Shown: positions 48,531 through 62,400, counted from the stretch's first letter. The stretch is 64,000 nt of DNA from Lytechinus pictus (GCF_037042905.1 NC_087257.1:24689501-24753500), one strand, 5' to 3'. The notes: a model not told the origin generated them from the sequence alone. Numbers and translations are program-made.

Positions 48531-50299
48531 ACCTATATACATTAATAAAATATTCATAACAATTTTCATTTAAGAAAGACATATTTTATGCAGATGATAA
48601 ATAACAAAACCAGCTCCAATTATTTTATATGACTAAGATTTCGAGACTCAAGAGTTGTATAATAATTGATCGGATTTGTACTTTAAAAGACTTTTAAAAT
48701 TAGAAATTTGAGACGTTATGTTTTTTAGACTCAAAACAACTATAGCAATTCAACTATTCAACAATTAATGCGGTAGCCACCTTATCCATATGGAATAAGG
48801 CATTCAAGCAATCCGTAAGTCGATGAATAAATAAATAAATTAATCAACTAATTAGATCATCAATGCATAAGCAAATCAGGCAGGTTATCATGTCAGTCAG
48901 TCAGTCAGTCAATCAATCAATCAATCTATCTATATATCAATCAATCAATCAATCAATTATTGGTCTGAGAAAGAGGAAACAAAAATCAGTATAAAATATC
49001 ATAACCATTCATTCAAAAATTTACTATGGAATGATCGAAGTTTGTATGCAGAGTGTCCCCAATATCGATAACTTTAAGTTAAGCCTTCCAATATGTTCGC
49101 GAAAAATACATGTATACTCCAGTTCAATGTTCAATTAAAGCTTCGAAGAACGATCCCGCTAGAAGTTGAAACTGACGTATAAGAGTTTTACCTCAGTGTC
49201 GGTTGAAGAATCGAAGAATGACCCTTCCAAGAAGGATCTCCATTATCGCAATACACCTTGTGGGTCGAAGAAAAAACTATCGACGCCTATCTTGACAACC
49301 TGGATAGCGGCTGGTTGTCAGCTATCTTGTGCTAATCTTCATCCAGGTATACTGTTCATCGGTTATTTCAATAACCCGTTAATATCCATGACGAATCTCA
49401 TCCCAGTAAATCGATAGCTCACTGAAATATATGCTACTCTCGTATAAAGCTCGCAATTCGTTTCTTCGTTATCCGGCCGCCGGAGTTTTTTTGTGTGGAA
49501 AAGTTCTGCTCTCTGGAACTTTATGCAGGCTGTTTTCCATGCCTGTTCTGGTATCAAGGGCGTGGCCCTCTGGTTCACAACTGCTAAATTAACCTCCTAG
49601 CGGCTGGGTAGCGGCTCAAAAAATGATGGCGCCTCTCGCTGCATGTGCGCTTAGCTTGCCTGGGTTTCCCAAGCTAGTATACTATTTGTAGCAGGGATTC
49701 ACGATATAAGAGTGCTTTACTATTGACTGAGGCCCTAACTCTTTATATCACCTGTACATGCAATTATTGTACTGTTCACTATTCTGTAAATTCACATGGA
49801 TTGGAAAGGAAGACCTGCGGATTATAAGTATATATATTTCCTTCCCCGGCATCTATGTGAATTTGTTATCCTATTGTTTATATGTTTGATTATGCCGAAT
49901 AAAATGATAATAATAATTTTGATAATAATCATCGTCATTATCATCATCATTATTCACTCCGTCAAGAACATGCTTAATGTGGCGCTGCATTACAGGCGTA
50001 TACACACTGCATATTTTGGGCGAACACTTGGAACATGAAAGCGAATATACAGAATTTTGATTTTAAAAAATAAATAAAAATAACAACTGCAGTTAACTGA
50101 AAAAAAGACAATCATTATTAACACAGTTTATATGGTTTAGCATGTTTAGTACAAGATCACAGAGCAATACTCACTTTCACGCAGTGAAAACAGGTTTATT
50201 AATCCATTGGAATCTCGAATTGAAGGCCCAATCATTCACAACATTTATGAGCTAGTGATTTAGGTCATAGCCAGCAGACTTGCATGGTAGTCTAGTGTT
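48531..50299. other. 5' flank of the carrier gene
   Basis: Contains a CAGT/CAAT simple repeat at 48889-48958 and an ATA-rich run near 49900. A leader exon is likely, because TATATAG just before 48533 could be an acceptor, but none could be placed. No other gene was recognised. Confidence 0.4.
48889..48958. repeat. CAGT/CAAT microsatellite
   Basis: Tandem CAGT then CAAT units with a short CTAT interruption. Confidence 0.9.
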
Positions 50300-50611
50300 C
50301 ACTAGCGTACCTACGGGGGGGGGGGGCAGAAGGGGGCAGTCTGCCCCCCTGACGAGCCACAACCCATGCAAAGGACGTATCCCTGTCCCCCCTGACGAGC
50401 TTGAAGACCTTTATTGCCCCCCCCCCCTGACGAGCTTGAAGACCCTTTTTTTTTTTTTTTTTTTTTTTTTTGCTTGTCAAATTTTTTTTCTGGTACGAAA
50501 TCCTTCATTTGTGATTGAAGACCTTTTTTTTTGGGGGGGGGGGGGCTTGTCAAATTTTTTGGCGGACGGTTTTGCCCCCCCCCCCTGTGAAAAATCCAAG
50601 GTACGCCACTG
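50300..50611 (-). mobile_element. hAT-type MITE, copy 1 (inverted)
   Basis: Ends CACTAGCGTACC and GGTACGCCACTG. Inside are GACGAGCTTGAAGACC repeats, a TTGCTTGTCAAATTTTTT block repeated twice, and long T, G and C homopolymers. It is the inverse of 52110-52410. The flanking 8-mers (CTAGTGTT, CTATAGTC) no longer match. Confidence 0.85.
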
Positions 50612-51038
50612 CTATAGTCATTCATTCATGGAGCTATGATTCAAGTTAGTCGATGGACCATTTACAATAAATGCGAGCTTTTACAATTCTCTTTGGGGCG
50701 ATTCAATGCTAGAAAAATCAGCCATGTTTCAACCTACTGTTCAAACAAACAAGGAACTTCAATGTATTTTGCGGTAATAATAAATTACTACAGGGTATAG
50801 TCATGTAAAAAATGACAACCAACAAAAATATGTTGTCCATGGGTGAATTAGAGGTGAGTAGGAGTAGTATTTATTTCCGTATTAAAAGCACAATTATATA
50901 CAATAAAATACGGTGGATTGCCCACATTCAGCGTGACTGGCACAGTCACGCTGGTCTTCCGTGGGGTCCAAAACATTTTACATTAACATATAAGTTAGAC
51001 ACAATAAAAGCAGATTAAAATAACAGATGTACAGAAGA

Positions 51039-51091
51039 TAATGTTGCGTGTCGTACGGGACATTTCTGAGTCCCGTACGACGCACAACATT
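51039..51091. repeat. Hairpin around CGTACGGGA
   Basis: AATGTTGCGTGTCGTACGGGA faces TCCCGTACGACGCACAACATT across a 10-bp spacer, with two mismatches. CCCCGTACGACACGCC recurs near 51235. Confidence 0.75.
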
Positions 51092-51388
51092 TTCTAATTC
51101 AACCACAATCAAACATTTCCTGTTAATCAGTTTTTCACAAGACTACCCACCGTCATAACTTTATTATTGACAAAAAATTAATTGTTAATGCTCAAGCAAT
51201 CAGCTAAGAGACTAGATATTGTTGTCGAAATGCCCCGTACGACACGCCTATGGAATTGCCCTTTGTCTGATCAGACAAAGTATTCAGACTAAAAAAAAAA
51301 CGATAAGTAAAGAATTATTAAGCCAGTGTTAGGAAAGGACGTTGCCATAAAAAGCAACAAGAGCTGAAGCATACTATAAAGATCATAT

Positions 51389-51940
51389 CAGTGGCGGATC
51401 CAGCGGCGGGAGGGAGAGGGGCTGTGGACGCGCCCCGTCCCTATATCTAATGCTATGAGGCACTGGGTCACCACCCCTTTTTTTTGGGGGGGGGCGGTCT
51501 TTCCTTCTCTTCTTGATTTTATTGGCGGCATTTGCGTTATTTTTTTTCTGTAAAAAAAACAATCCAACCAAACCTTCAATCAATTATTCTACGGTCCCCT
51601 CATGGGGCCCAAAATGTATGACATCATCACCCACCGCTCTTACAGATTGGGGGCATAGGGCCCACGGACCCCTTAGATTTTTCACGACCAAGAAAAAATA
51701 CAGAGAAGACGAAAGTAAAGGAAAGGAAAAGGGGTGAAGTAATTTATACTATTTTCTGAATACGATGTAATAATCTACAGAAAAATAGATTTTTGTATAT
51801 AAAATGTCAAAATGTCGCTCGCTTCGCTTACTTGTAGCTCTTTTTTATGTTGTTGCAAATTTGCCCCATTCGCAATGTCTGGATCCACAAAATGGTTGGT
51901 CCGTTACGCTCCCGCGACGACCCTGATCCATTATTTGTAA
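51389..51940 (+). mobile_element. hAT-like fragment
   Basis: CAGTGGCGGATCCAGCGGCG is a typical left terminus. CGCTCGCTTCGCTTAC near 51815 and TACGCTCCCGCGACGACC near 51906 resemble the GC-rich cores of the other hAT-like elements. No right terminus was found, so the end is a guess. Confidence 0.5.
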
Positions 51941-52109
51941 TCCCAGAAAGAATTGAAATATAACACCCTTCACTGGCTATTATGAATCCTCAACATCCTC
52001 TTTTTATAAGAAAAAAAGGTTTTTTTTTGTTACCGGAGGTAGAAAGGAAGGTCACACAAGTTTCTTTTGAATCTATGTTTGGTTCAGACAAGTAAACAAG
52101 TGATATATA

Positions 52110-52410
52110 CAGTGGCGTACATGGGATTTTTCACAGGGGGGGGGGCAAAACCGTCCGCCAAAAAAATTTGACAAGCAAAAAAAAAAAAAAGGTCTTCAAT
52201 CACAAATGAAGGATTTCGTACCAGAAAAAAATTTGACAAGCAAAAAAAAAAAAAAAAAAAAAAGGGTCTTCAAGCTCGTCAGGGAAAAAAAAAAGTTTTC
52301 AAGCTCGTCAGGGGGGGGGGGCAGGGATACGTCCTTTGCATGGGTTGTGGATCGTCAGGGGGGCAGACTGTCCCCTCTGCCCCCCCCCCCCCCCCGAAGG
52401 TACGCTAGTG
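52110..52410 (+). mobile_element. hAT-type MITE, copy 2, intact
   Basis: Starts CAGTGGCGTACATGGG and ends GGTACGCTAGTG, flanked on both sides by GATATATA (52102-52109 and 52411-52418), a perfect 8-bp target duplication. The body is the inverse of 50300-50611. Confidence 0.9.
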
Positions 52411-54006
52411 GATATATACATGCAGACGTTTGAATGTTTTTCCAAATCTTGAATTCTTCTGGGCTTAGTCGAAACGAATTTATTTTATAAAAAACAACAA
52501 CACATTTGAAAATAAATGGACAATTCTGCATATTTCATTCTTTATCCTTGTCCACTTAAAAAAAAGAAGATTGTAGAAGCTTTGTCATTCAGTTACTGAA
52601 TGCAATTTTGTTTTGAAATATTTTTCGAGAAGATATCCAGGTATATGCATCTGGCACCTGCTATATTTTTTATCCCCCTCTCTCTCTCTCTCTTGCTTTG
52701 TCTTTTGCGATGTACATAAGTTTCCTAAACGTATATGTCTATCAAATTTCAAAATCATTTACCAATTCCGTAATGCGCATGCTCAGGTCGTAAAGCTTGA
52801 TTGAAAGTGTTTGAAAATTAGACGTTTCAGATAGACAGTCAGCCTTCAGTGGAATTCACCGAACATGCCGAAGCAGATTAAAAAGCAGGTTTCAAATCCT
52901 TTTAAGTTTTATTTCCTTGGCTTATTCTATAACTTCTATAGCAAGCCTATTCTTCATGTTTTAAAAGCATGAGAACGAATTCCAATTGTCATACAAAAAC
53001 AATAACAGAACATACGATATATATTATTCATGCTTTGTGAAAAAGAAAAAAAAAATCCATGTCCTTTTGGTCATTATTTCCGAATATTTTCTTCTCATCA
53101 TCTCATTAGAAGAAAAATACTGGGGGGGGGGGGGGGTGGAAGGGAGTGGGGTGGAGGTACTAATGTAAATGGGGATTCTACCTGCAGCTGACAAACAAGA
53201 CTAATTTTCTACCTGCAGCTGACAAACAAGACTAATTTTCAAGGGTTATTTTGACGGGAAGGGTACTCATTATCTTTTATTGGGCTTTTTGTTAATTAAG
53301 AAGATATGACACTTTCAGCACATTCTGAGTAAAATAGGCAAAAAAAAAAAAATATATAACCAGTTAAATGTAAAATTCCGGCTGTCCAATGGTGAGCCCA
53401 CATTGGTGTACCACTACATGTAGTGCCATTCATAGTAGGCCCCTACAGGCACACACAACTCTTATGTATACATATTTATAAATAAACAGATAGTTCTACT
53501 CTCCCACAAATATATATATATATTTCTTTCGTCATGCTTAAAGGAATTTCTGAAACAATTTTGACCAAAATGTACTCTTCAAATCAACACAACATATTTG
53601 CAAATTGTAGTCATTTTCAATCTAGTCTACTCTACATACAGGAAACCTGTGTAAGTGGCCACCTATCTATAGCAGCCACATGTCGAAATAATGACCACTA
53701 AAACTGATTCCCATGGAGGCAGATTTCGTGTATAGCAGTCACCATTTATAAAGGCAACTGGGTGGTCACTAAACACAGGCTTCACTGTACGTTTATTATA
53801 GAATTCAATATCCAATAGACCTTATTTTCAATCATCTCTGCAGAATGATGCAATAATGTTTTTGACAGTTAATGACACAAGATACATCATATATATATAT
53901 TTACATAATAATCATTTAATTCATTTAATATTAATTTTAAATTTATACATTGAAACTACCAAGAACATGGATCAACATCAGCATACTATATCTTCTAAAT
54001 TTCTGG
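52411..54006. other. Gene-free stretch
   Basis: A G tract at about 53121-53136, a 31-bp duplication near 53178, otherwise AT-rich DNA with no exon visible. Confidence 0.45.
53178..53240. repeat. 31-bp direct duplication
   Basis: CTACCTGCAGCTGACAAACA plus the following 11 bases is repeated exactly, head to tail, twice. Confidence 0.9.
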
Positions 54007-54272
54007 GCCCCGTCTTACAAAGAGTTACAATTGACCTGATCAACTTTAAATATATGGAAATCCAACAATGTCACGATATTATCTCTAGGAAATTTGAAAA
54101 ATGCCCTTTGTAAAGAAAGAGAAGCACACTGAATTTTCAAGAAAACAATGGATGCATGATTATTCGTCACATCTAGAAAATATTTTGAACATGCATTTTA
54201 GATATGTAGACATTGCTGGCTTTCCATATTTACGATTGATCGGATCAATCGTAACTCTTTGTAAGACGGGGC
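54007..54272. mobile_element. CCCGTCTTA-type MITE, copy 2
   Basis: GCCCCGTCTTACAAAGAGTT at the left, inverse AACTCTTTGTAAGACGGGGC at the right, each with ATTGA(T/C)C motifs inside. Sister of 46727-46972. Confidence 0.9.
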
Positions 54273-54404
54273 TCTGGTTATATGTATATTCTCTGGACAT
54301 CAATAAATGCAGGTCTACATAAATATCTGACGGGTCATAAATTACAAAAAGCTTTATTCTAGCGATCAGTGTGGAAGCCATACTTGAGAGGATCTGACTC
54401 ATTG

Positions 54405-54545
54405 GGAAGCGTTTCATGACCAGATTTGTCTGTGAATTTCCCCCGACTCATTTGCTCTCAGCCAATCAGATGCAAGGATTTCAGTAGCTTATAACATGTC
54501 TGTGAAAGTCACTGACAAAAACTTTGCATGAAACACTCCCTGATG
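54405..54545 (-). repeat. Dispersed repeat with AGCCAATCAGATGCAAGGAT
   Basis: The same 100-bp block occurs inverted at about 58905-59015, with CATGAAACACTCCC at one end of both. A more distant relative (TGAAATTTGATTGGTCTAGAG) is at about 59055-59165. Confidence 0.75.
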
Positions 54546-57312
54546 TTTGTTGTCAAATTTGGTGTGAAGTTTAATCTATCAATAATTCATATAAACTTTT
54601 AAAAGCCTACATTTACATGGCTTGTAATGCAACAATACTTTTATACACACAAATCGACATGCAGGGCCTGTAAAAGAAAGAAAAATAAATCAGCCAAGTG
54701 ACCATTACAAAGGCCTTTGGGATTGGTCATACAGTTGATTTTACACTTGAATAACTGAACAGAATGATCAATGTTGTCATGTGTAAAGTCAGCTCTTTGA
54801 CCAAATGCTAAGCTTTGGGTTAATACGGAGCCCTGACATGAATAATTGTATATACATCAAGAAATGGGGAGGTCATTTGACAACCTAATATTCATTCCAT
54901 TGATGACCAATGAAACAACTCCTTTCACAGGTCGATTGCCCAACCATATCAGAAACAAGAATGAGGAAGGCCATGGGTTAGTCTGCATGCACAGACCTTC
55001 ATTGAAACTTTGATCAACAAGTGTGTCTTGACATATGAGGACCTTCTGTGCACTAGTCACTGCCAGGTAGTTTAGGGTGCTTTATTCAGACCACTTACCT
55101 TGAGTGAAGGGTTTGCACAGCAAACTAGCTGTGGGCATGTCAGGATAAAAAAGAAAAGGATTGTAGTGATAGTAAATTAATAGGCTTTTATAGGAGGAAA
55201 TTATAATTTGTTAACAAATTTGTTAACTTATGATCTTATGATTTTCATTACAGACCGAGCATACTGATCTTATGATTTTCATTACAGATCGAGCATACTG
55301 ATCTTAAACAAATAGGAGTAATGCCGAAAAAATTTGTTAACAAAAAGATTGTAGTGATATTAGAACTGAGTTTTATCAAGCATACTTATGATTTCATCAC
55401 ATCAGGATTTGCTTGTCTGAGGCATTTTCTAAAGCAGCTTGGAGTATGTCTGATGTGCCAGTTAACAAGCTCCATTTTTAGTTGTTTTACATTAAAACAT
55501 ACATTAGTACAAAATCACGATAGTTTACAAACTATATTGATCAAATTGTTGCAAAACATTGGTATTTTACTAAAAACATGAATGGTAACCAACATTTGCA
55601 TATTTCAACAAAAGCAGAGGATGCAACATATCTAGAAAATACAATTACTATTTCCAAACAATTGATTGTAATTTCTTGTACATGGTTTGCTAATTGCTAA
55701 TTGTACTACATTTATGCTTAAAGATAAAAGTCTAACTTTAAATCAAGATGATTTTAACCAATTTGATGTACATAGGTGGATACAAGTACAATAGACAATA
55801 AAGGCAGAGATGTGTTGTGCAGTAACACTTTCAACTGCATAAATGCATGACTATGAGAAGTTTTGCAATGTTTAAATGGAGTTGCCTTACAATTTGTAAG
55901 ATAGGAGAAATTATACTTCGATATATCAACAGTCAACATCAAATCTGTACAACATGAATTCTTTAGAGACATACTTGACATGTGATCAATATGACTTCTA
56001 TTGAGGCTCTCCATAAAGTCTTTCAAATTGATTGCAATAAAAAAATCTATTCCCTCTACAATCTCATATTTTAAAGGAGTAAATAAATCACTTATAAAGT
56101 TACAAATCAAGGTCAAGTATAGTTGTAATTCAGATGAACAAAGACTAAGAGTTTTCATATTTTGCATGAAAACTTCAACTAACTTTCATTTCAGTGCAAT
56201 CAATCACAATTCGGCAACTGGCTGAGATGATCTCAAAATAAACAAACTATCTTTTATCAGGGGCAATCATGGAAGACAATAAAAACATATGATTATGACA
56301 TATTAAAAGTAAAATGATTACCAAAATAAATCCCGAGCAAACTTCCAACACTAACACTGCCTTTAACATTGTTGTTGAGCCTAACTGAGTCAATTAATGA
56401 AATTTGATGACCAATTTCAAGCCATTTTAGAGGATTTGAGAGATTACCAACAATACAATGAGTTGTGGATGATATGCAGTATACATTTACATGTATAAAT
56501 TTGATTACCGTTACAGTGGTTATTGTATATCTATTTATATTTGAAGCAAAGAAATACAAAATTCAATCCTTCCTCTGCTACCCACACAATTTGTAAGGGA
56601 CTGTCTGGTTACAGTAGGCAATGATTTAGCTGTAAATGTAAATCCGGGACTAGGCTACATGTATGTTGATTTCTAAAAAGAATGGGGGGGGGGGGTTGGG
56701 GGTTTATTAAGCATCAAATAAGGTTTTTAAATTGTGATAATTATGCTAATATATGCATGAAATGTGACTTTCCTTTCCCTGCACAGGTTAATAATTTTCA
56801 CCCATCTCAAAGCCGATCTAAAGAGTTTAATGAACAGTTGAAATTGAACTATGTGTACTTGGGAATGGAAAAATATACAACATTGATAATACAATGCAAA
56901 GTACAAGCCATAACCAGCATTCTTTATTTCATTTTACTACTAGTATTTCTACTTTTTATTTATGTGTAACTCTGGCATTTAGAATACTGCGACAGACATG
57001 CCAAGTCTTAAGCATTAGAGACTCCCTCATTAGGGACTCTTGCTCGTCCCTCAAATCTCTTTCTCATGCATGCATCACATCCTATCCCCCTATACACAAT
57101 GCCTGTGATTTCGCAGAAGACCTCACACAAAGCTGGTCTTTGAACTTAGCATTTCAGTTGTAAAAAAATAAAAGACAAGGAAATGCTTCAGTTGCATCTG
57201 TATATATGAAGAGATAGTATCTACATTAACCTACATGTAAACAAAAATATAATACCATTATAACTTTACACAGGCTGAAAGAGCCATTGAAAATTTTTTT
57301 GAATCCATTCAC
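54546..57312. other. Gene-free stretch
   Basis: Contains a 36-bp near-direct duplication at 55229-55303 (GATCTTATGATTTTCATTAC twice) and a G tract near 56686. No coding exon was recognised on either strand. Confidence 0.45.
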
Positions 57313-58057
57313 CCTATCTAGGCTGGGGGGGGGGGTGCTCGGAGCCCCCCTCAACGAGTCGCGCATTATTTTCGCCGCACGAAATTTTTTTACCGCCCTG
57401 CTTGCTGATTTGAGACCAAATTTGTGATGTCCAGATACGCAGTTCCGAAATTACGCAACATTACGTAAGTGCATGTCAGACCAAAAAATTGCTCAAAAAC
57501 ATGATTTTGGGTACAAAGTCAATGCAAATTGTGTTTTCAACTAAAAATCATAAATGAATGATTATTATTATTAGTTTAAATGGTCTAAATGGATTTATTT
57601 TATGCTGTTTATGCTCTCAAAAGAGTCCCCAACAAAGTTCATCAAAAATAATGAAAAACAAAAGGTAAAAAAATTAAAGAAAAAAGAAATACATAAGAAA
57701 TTGAAAAAAAAAAAAAATATAACACATAAGAAATTTATCCGATATCTCAGTTTTTTTCATGTGCATTGGCTGCTAATACCACAAAGAGTTTCTACACCAT
57801 AAATTGGAACATTTGGAGCTTAAGGAAGTTAAAGGAAAAGTATGATTTTTGCATTCTAATTATGTATAAATTAGCATAATCAATTAATAGCAATTTGCAT
57901 GAAATAAACTACCATACAATTTTGTAGATTATGTCCTAGACAACCTGCGTGCCAATTTTTGGCACAATCGTGCGGTCGACAGCCAAGATCTCAAGGGGGA
58001 GCGGCCTGCGAGCCCCCCCCCCCATATGATCTCCCAAAATACCCCAGCCTAGATAGG
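57313..58057. mobile_element. TIR element with 16-bp perfect termini
   Basis: CCTATCTAGGCTGGGG at the left and exact inverse CCCCAGCCTAGATAGG at the right, each followed inwards by a G/C tract and a GGAGC(C/G)-type block. No transposase frame is present. A target duplication was not resolved. Confidence 0.8.
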
Positions 58058-59484
58058 ATTAAATACAAGGAATAGGAAATAAAGGAACATATTATTTATT
58101 TATTATCTTTTTGTATGACAAATGAATTAGAATTTGAAGCAATTTTGTAAAAGATGGTAGCAGATTGGTGATGTACGATGCATGCTTTCATACATCTGCA
58201 AAATGTAAAATGTGTTTCCTCAAAGGATATAGTCTTTAAGTTTATCTACATAATGGGATTCTTGATAAACATTTGAATGACTTAAGGTAATGTTGTTGAC
58301 CCAAGGAACATCATGAGATTTCCTTGATTTCAATGACACATGAATGCATCAGGAAAATAGAAACCTCTTGGAAATCAATTAATCAGTGCAATTTGCCATC
58401 TGGAGTTTCCTGTGAATAGAGCTAGAGAGAGACGTAAGTTTTGTTCATCAAGAAGATTACTTAATGTACATTATACATGTACATGTATGTAGAGAGGGTG
58501 GATAGCCATGTTATCTATTTCTACTCACATATAGATATGATACAATACTGAAGTCACTTCACAAAGATGACTCAGAGAGAATGTAAAATTTCTGGCATTT
58601 CATGGAGCTCAAAATGATTTTGTCAGACATTAGCCCACTTTTAGTAAGGTGTACCAAGTTAAAACTACAAATAACTATGGATAATGGCTGAGCAAAGTGT
58701 GGCAAACTCGGTTAAAAATGTTACATTGTTTTAAATAACTGGATTGCTGGTTTCACAAGTGAGATCTAATTTCATTCATATATGTAAGGGGAACAATACT
58801 CAATCAATTCAAGATACTACTATATAATAGATCTTAGAGTGAGATCAATAAATATGTACAGAGGAAACACATATATCAGAGGAGCATTTCATATTGTCAT
58901 GACTTTCACTTAAAACTGTTGTAAGCTACTGAAATCCTTGCATCTGATTGGCTGAGAGTACATTTGTCTGTGAAAAATCACAGACAAGGTGATACATGAA
59001 ACACTCCCCTGATGTGCATTTCTTGACTTGAGAAGGTAATGTACTATTCAGAGGCCTTGTTTCAGAAAACGTGTCACAACTTCCTGTCAGAAACTACTGA
59101 AATCCTGAAATTTGATTGGTCTAGAGTAAATTTGATAACAGGTTTTATGAAACAGGGCTCTGGTCTTGACTCTTTCTTTCATTTTGCTTGTTGGTTTTAA
59201 TTCTTAATGCTGGGAGACAAATTCTTGCTTCAACAACATAATTTCAATGGTCCCAGGGACCTTGGTACACATTGAGTTTCTGCGATAACACAATTATACA
59301 GAGCAAGCCATCTCCTACTGCTGCATGGGGTATTCCTCAGACAACCCATGTAATGCCAAGTCCATTGGAATTGCAGTCTGATGAATAGCTCACATCACTT
59401 GATGACATATATCATAGAATCATCATGATTATCTTCGAGAGTCTTTGAATCCCTTGGAGGGATTCATCCAGCGGCCATTCTGTT
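58058..59484. other. Gene-free stretch downstream of RAB18
   Basis: Holds the inverted copies of the CCAATCAGATGC repeat at 58905-59015 and 59055-59165. The RAB18 3' UTR should start just left of 59485. Confidence 0.45.
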
Positions 59485-62400
59485 TCATATTAGACTGCAG
59501 TAACCGCTGCATGCACCTTGGTTGGGCTGCCCTTGTTGACCGACTCCAAACCCTCTTTGCCTCGTGTCGTTCTCCCATAGACCCGGTGTCTGAATGATCT
59601 GGGATGTAGAGATAATAACATACATTATAATCATCATAAGTAATAATAGGTTCCCACTTCTTGGGGGTTTCACACAAAGAGTCATGATAATAATAATAAT
59701 GCGCAATCCCATTCATTAATATGAGTTAGAATGCATCCCATGAAAATAATCTGACCAATGCAGTAATATAGTAATGAAGTAGAATTTATGAAAGTAGTTG
59801 CAGTAAACAATTTTCATGGTGTATGTCTGCAACTGTCTCAATCTGGTACAGTTACATTATTAAACTGAACTTTTTAAAATCATGAAATCTGAGCTGACAA
59901 AAATGATCACACTGAAGATACCCAACATAGATAAGCACATGTGGGACAGTGCATCATTATTGCTTGGAAAAACCCTCAAATTTTGGTGAAATGTATTGCT
60001 TATTTCTCTGCAATTACACAATTTCTTCCAGAATCATTTGGCACATATTCCTTAATCATAGACACTTCAGTGATCATTTTGAAATCGTAACCACAACCGG
60101 CATTTATATGTACATTGAAGTGTGATTTTAAGTCAAATTTGTATCTTTGTGAAACGCTACCCCTTATCTGTCTACTCAATCATGCATAGGCACTGCATCA
60201 CAAAGCATAGTGGTTGATTGTAGAGTTGATTTGTACAATTTACTGCACATAATGCAATCAATCATGACAATCCCCTCTTTGATCAATTACTGTTAAGCTT
60301 TGTGTCATCTGCATTGAGGAAGCTATTTCAGGTGCTTGGGAAGGGTGATACAAATAAATAATATAGGATTTGTACAGCGCATGTATCCACCTTGCTAGGT
60401 GCTCAAGGCGCTCCTATATTACCCTTGCGAAGCTAGTCTACCGATTCCGGTGCGCACAGCTATTTGAGGAATTACTTCCTGCTGGTACTTCCTGCTGGTA
60501 CCCATATGCCTCACCTGGGTTGAGTGCAGCACAGTGTGGATAAATTTCTTGCTAAAGGAAAACACGCCATGGCTTGGAATCGAACCCACGTCCTTCAGAC
60601 TGAAAGACGAGAGTCTTAACCACTAGACCACGACGCCCCCACATACAGAATCAGTCTACCTTGACCAGCTGCCTACATAACATGCACAGAATCCTCCTAA
60701 AGGAATCCTAATTAGATTCAAAGACACAACCCAAGTATGCCCGCCATATGTAAGAACATCTTCTTGCCACAGCCACACCCCCTTAAAGGGGAATCCAACC
60801 CAAATAAAAACTTGTTTTTATAAGGAAAAGAAAAATCAGACAAGTTGATAGGCGAAAGTTTGAACAATAATGGCCAAACAACAAGAAAGTTATGAATTTT
60901 TAAAAGTTTTAAATATTGGTAATCACTATACCCATGGAGACTTCAAATTGGCCGCATATGGGATGTCATAGTGATGTAAGGCAAGGACTACTCTTCCATG
61001 TACTCCAATACATATTATGGCTAAAATGTCATTTTTCCCAAAAGTTTTATTTTAAATTATATTTTTCTTACATGAGGAGATAAAACAATATACTACCTGG
61101 GTTATATTTAGATTACTACCCCAGGGGAAAGGGTACTTTGGAGAAAACCACAAATCCCTGATAATAAAGTACATGGCCTATGGGAAAGTTGTCCTTGCCC
61201 CTTGTCATAATTTACTTACTCAGTTGCCAATTTGAAATATACATAGTATTAGTGATCTCAATTTTAAAGCAGCTATAACTTTCTTATTGCTTGTCCGATT
61301 TCTTTCAAACTTTCACCATTCTGTTTAATTTATTTTTCTCCTTCCCAACACAACATTTTATGGACAAGGCTGGATTCCCCTTTAAACTTTTCCAGGTGAA
61401 TATGAGTCTTATCCTGAAAACTACTTTTCAGAGATGAAACCCATGTGTGATAGACTAGAGTTTTTACAGACGTACATCAATCAGATAAGATTATTTACGT
61501 CTTGGACCGACATTTAACGTCACCATCCGAACAACATGACCAGAGCTCGAACCTCTGCATCAATCCCGGCTTAAGACAATGAAACAATTTCTGGGGATAA
61601 TGTCACACTGAAGGAAAATACAAATATTATTACATATATCACATTCCTACCAGACCAATTCTTTGGGAAACCAAAATGTTGGTTTAGGGATAAAACATAT
61701 GTTATTGTAAGGGCGCTTCTTATTTTTTGTTCATTTTAATGAAATACACATTGACCCTGATAAGAGCATCCATGTACTGTACATACACTGTCCCACATAT
61801 GCTTTTCTGTATTAGTGATCATCAGAATTATAAGTTTTGAGCTAAAATTACATGATTTCACAAAGACAAGTTAACATTAAAGTACCAGGTCTAGATATAT
61901 AATAATAATATTTTGACAATTAACCTCTCATGAAATAATTGTTTGCTGCAACTACTTTCTTTTACCTTTAACCAGCAGGGCCCTACAACACAAAGTCTAG
62001 CAATTGATCCTAGCACAAATTTCCACAATTGGTTGTATTGGCCACAATGTACAATCACTCATTAAAAATCAATCGTACAATCAACAGCTTGGCACTGTGT
62101 AAATGGTGTCCAGTATATATACATTTTCAGGTGCATTTTAACATACCTTTTCTACAAGCTCCTCAAAAGCACATTGTACACCATCTCTTGTTTTGGCGCT
62201 GCATTCGATAAAGAGGCAAGAATGTTTCCTGGCAAACTTTAGGCCCTGCTCTCGAGATACTTCTCTTTTCTCCTGTACAAGAACAACAACATGAAGGCAA
62301 TCTTCATCAAAAGAACGATTCATACATTGGATTGTAAATATTTACATCAAAATTAAAGGCTGCAATGTTGTTTAAGAAGATAAATAAAATTCATCTTCCT

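Noticed and set aside
56682-57163. Overlapping frames of 89-95 codons
   Set aside because: No family resemblance, no splice-consistent neighbours, composition like the flanking intergenic DNA.
60575-60642. Possible tRNA gene on the - strand
   Set aside because: Same SINE body follows the tRNA-like head; it is a retroposon copy.
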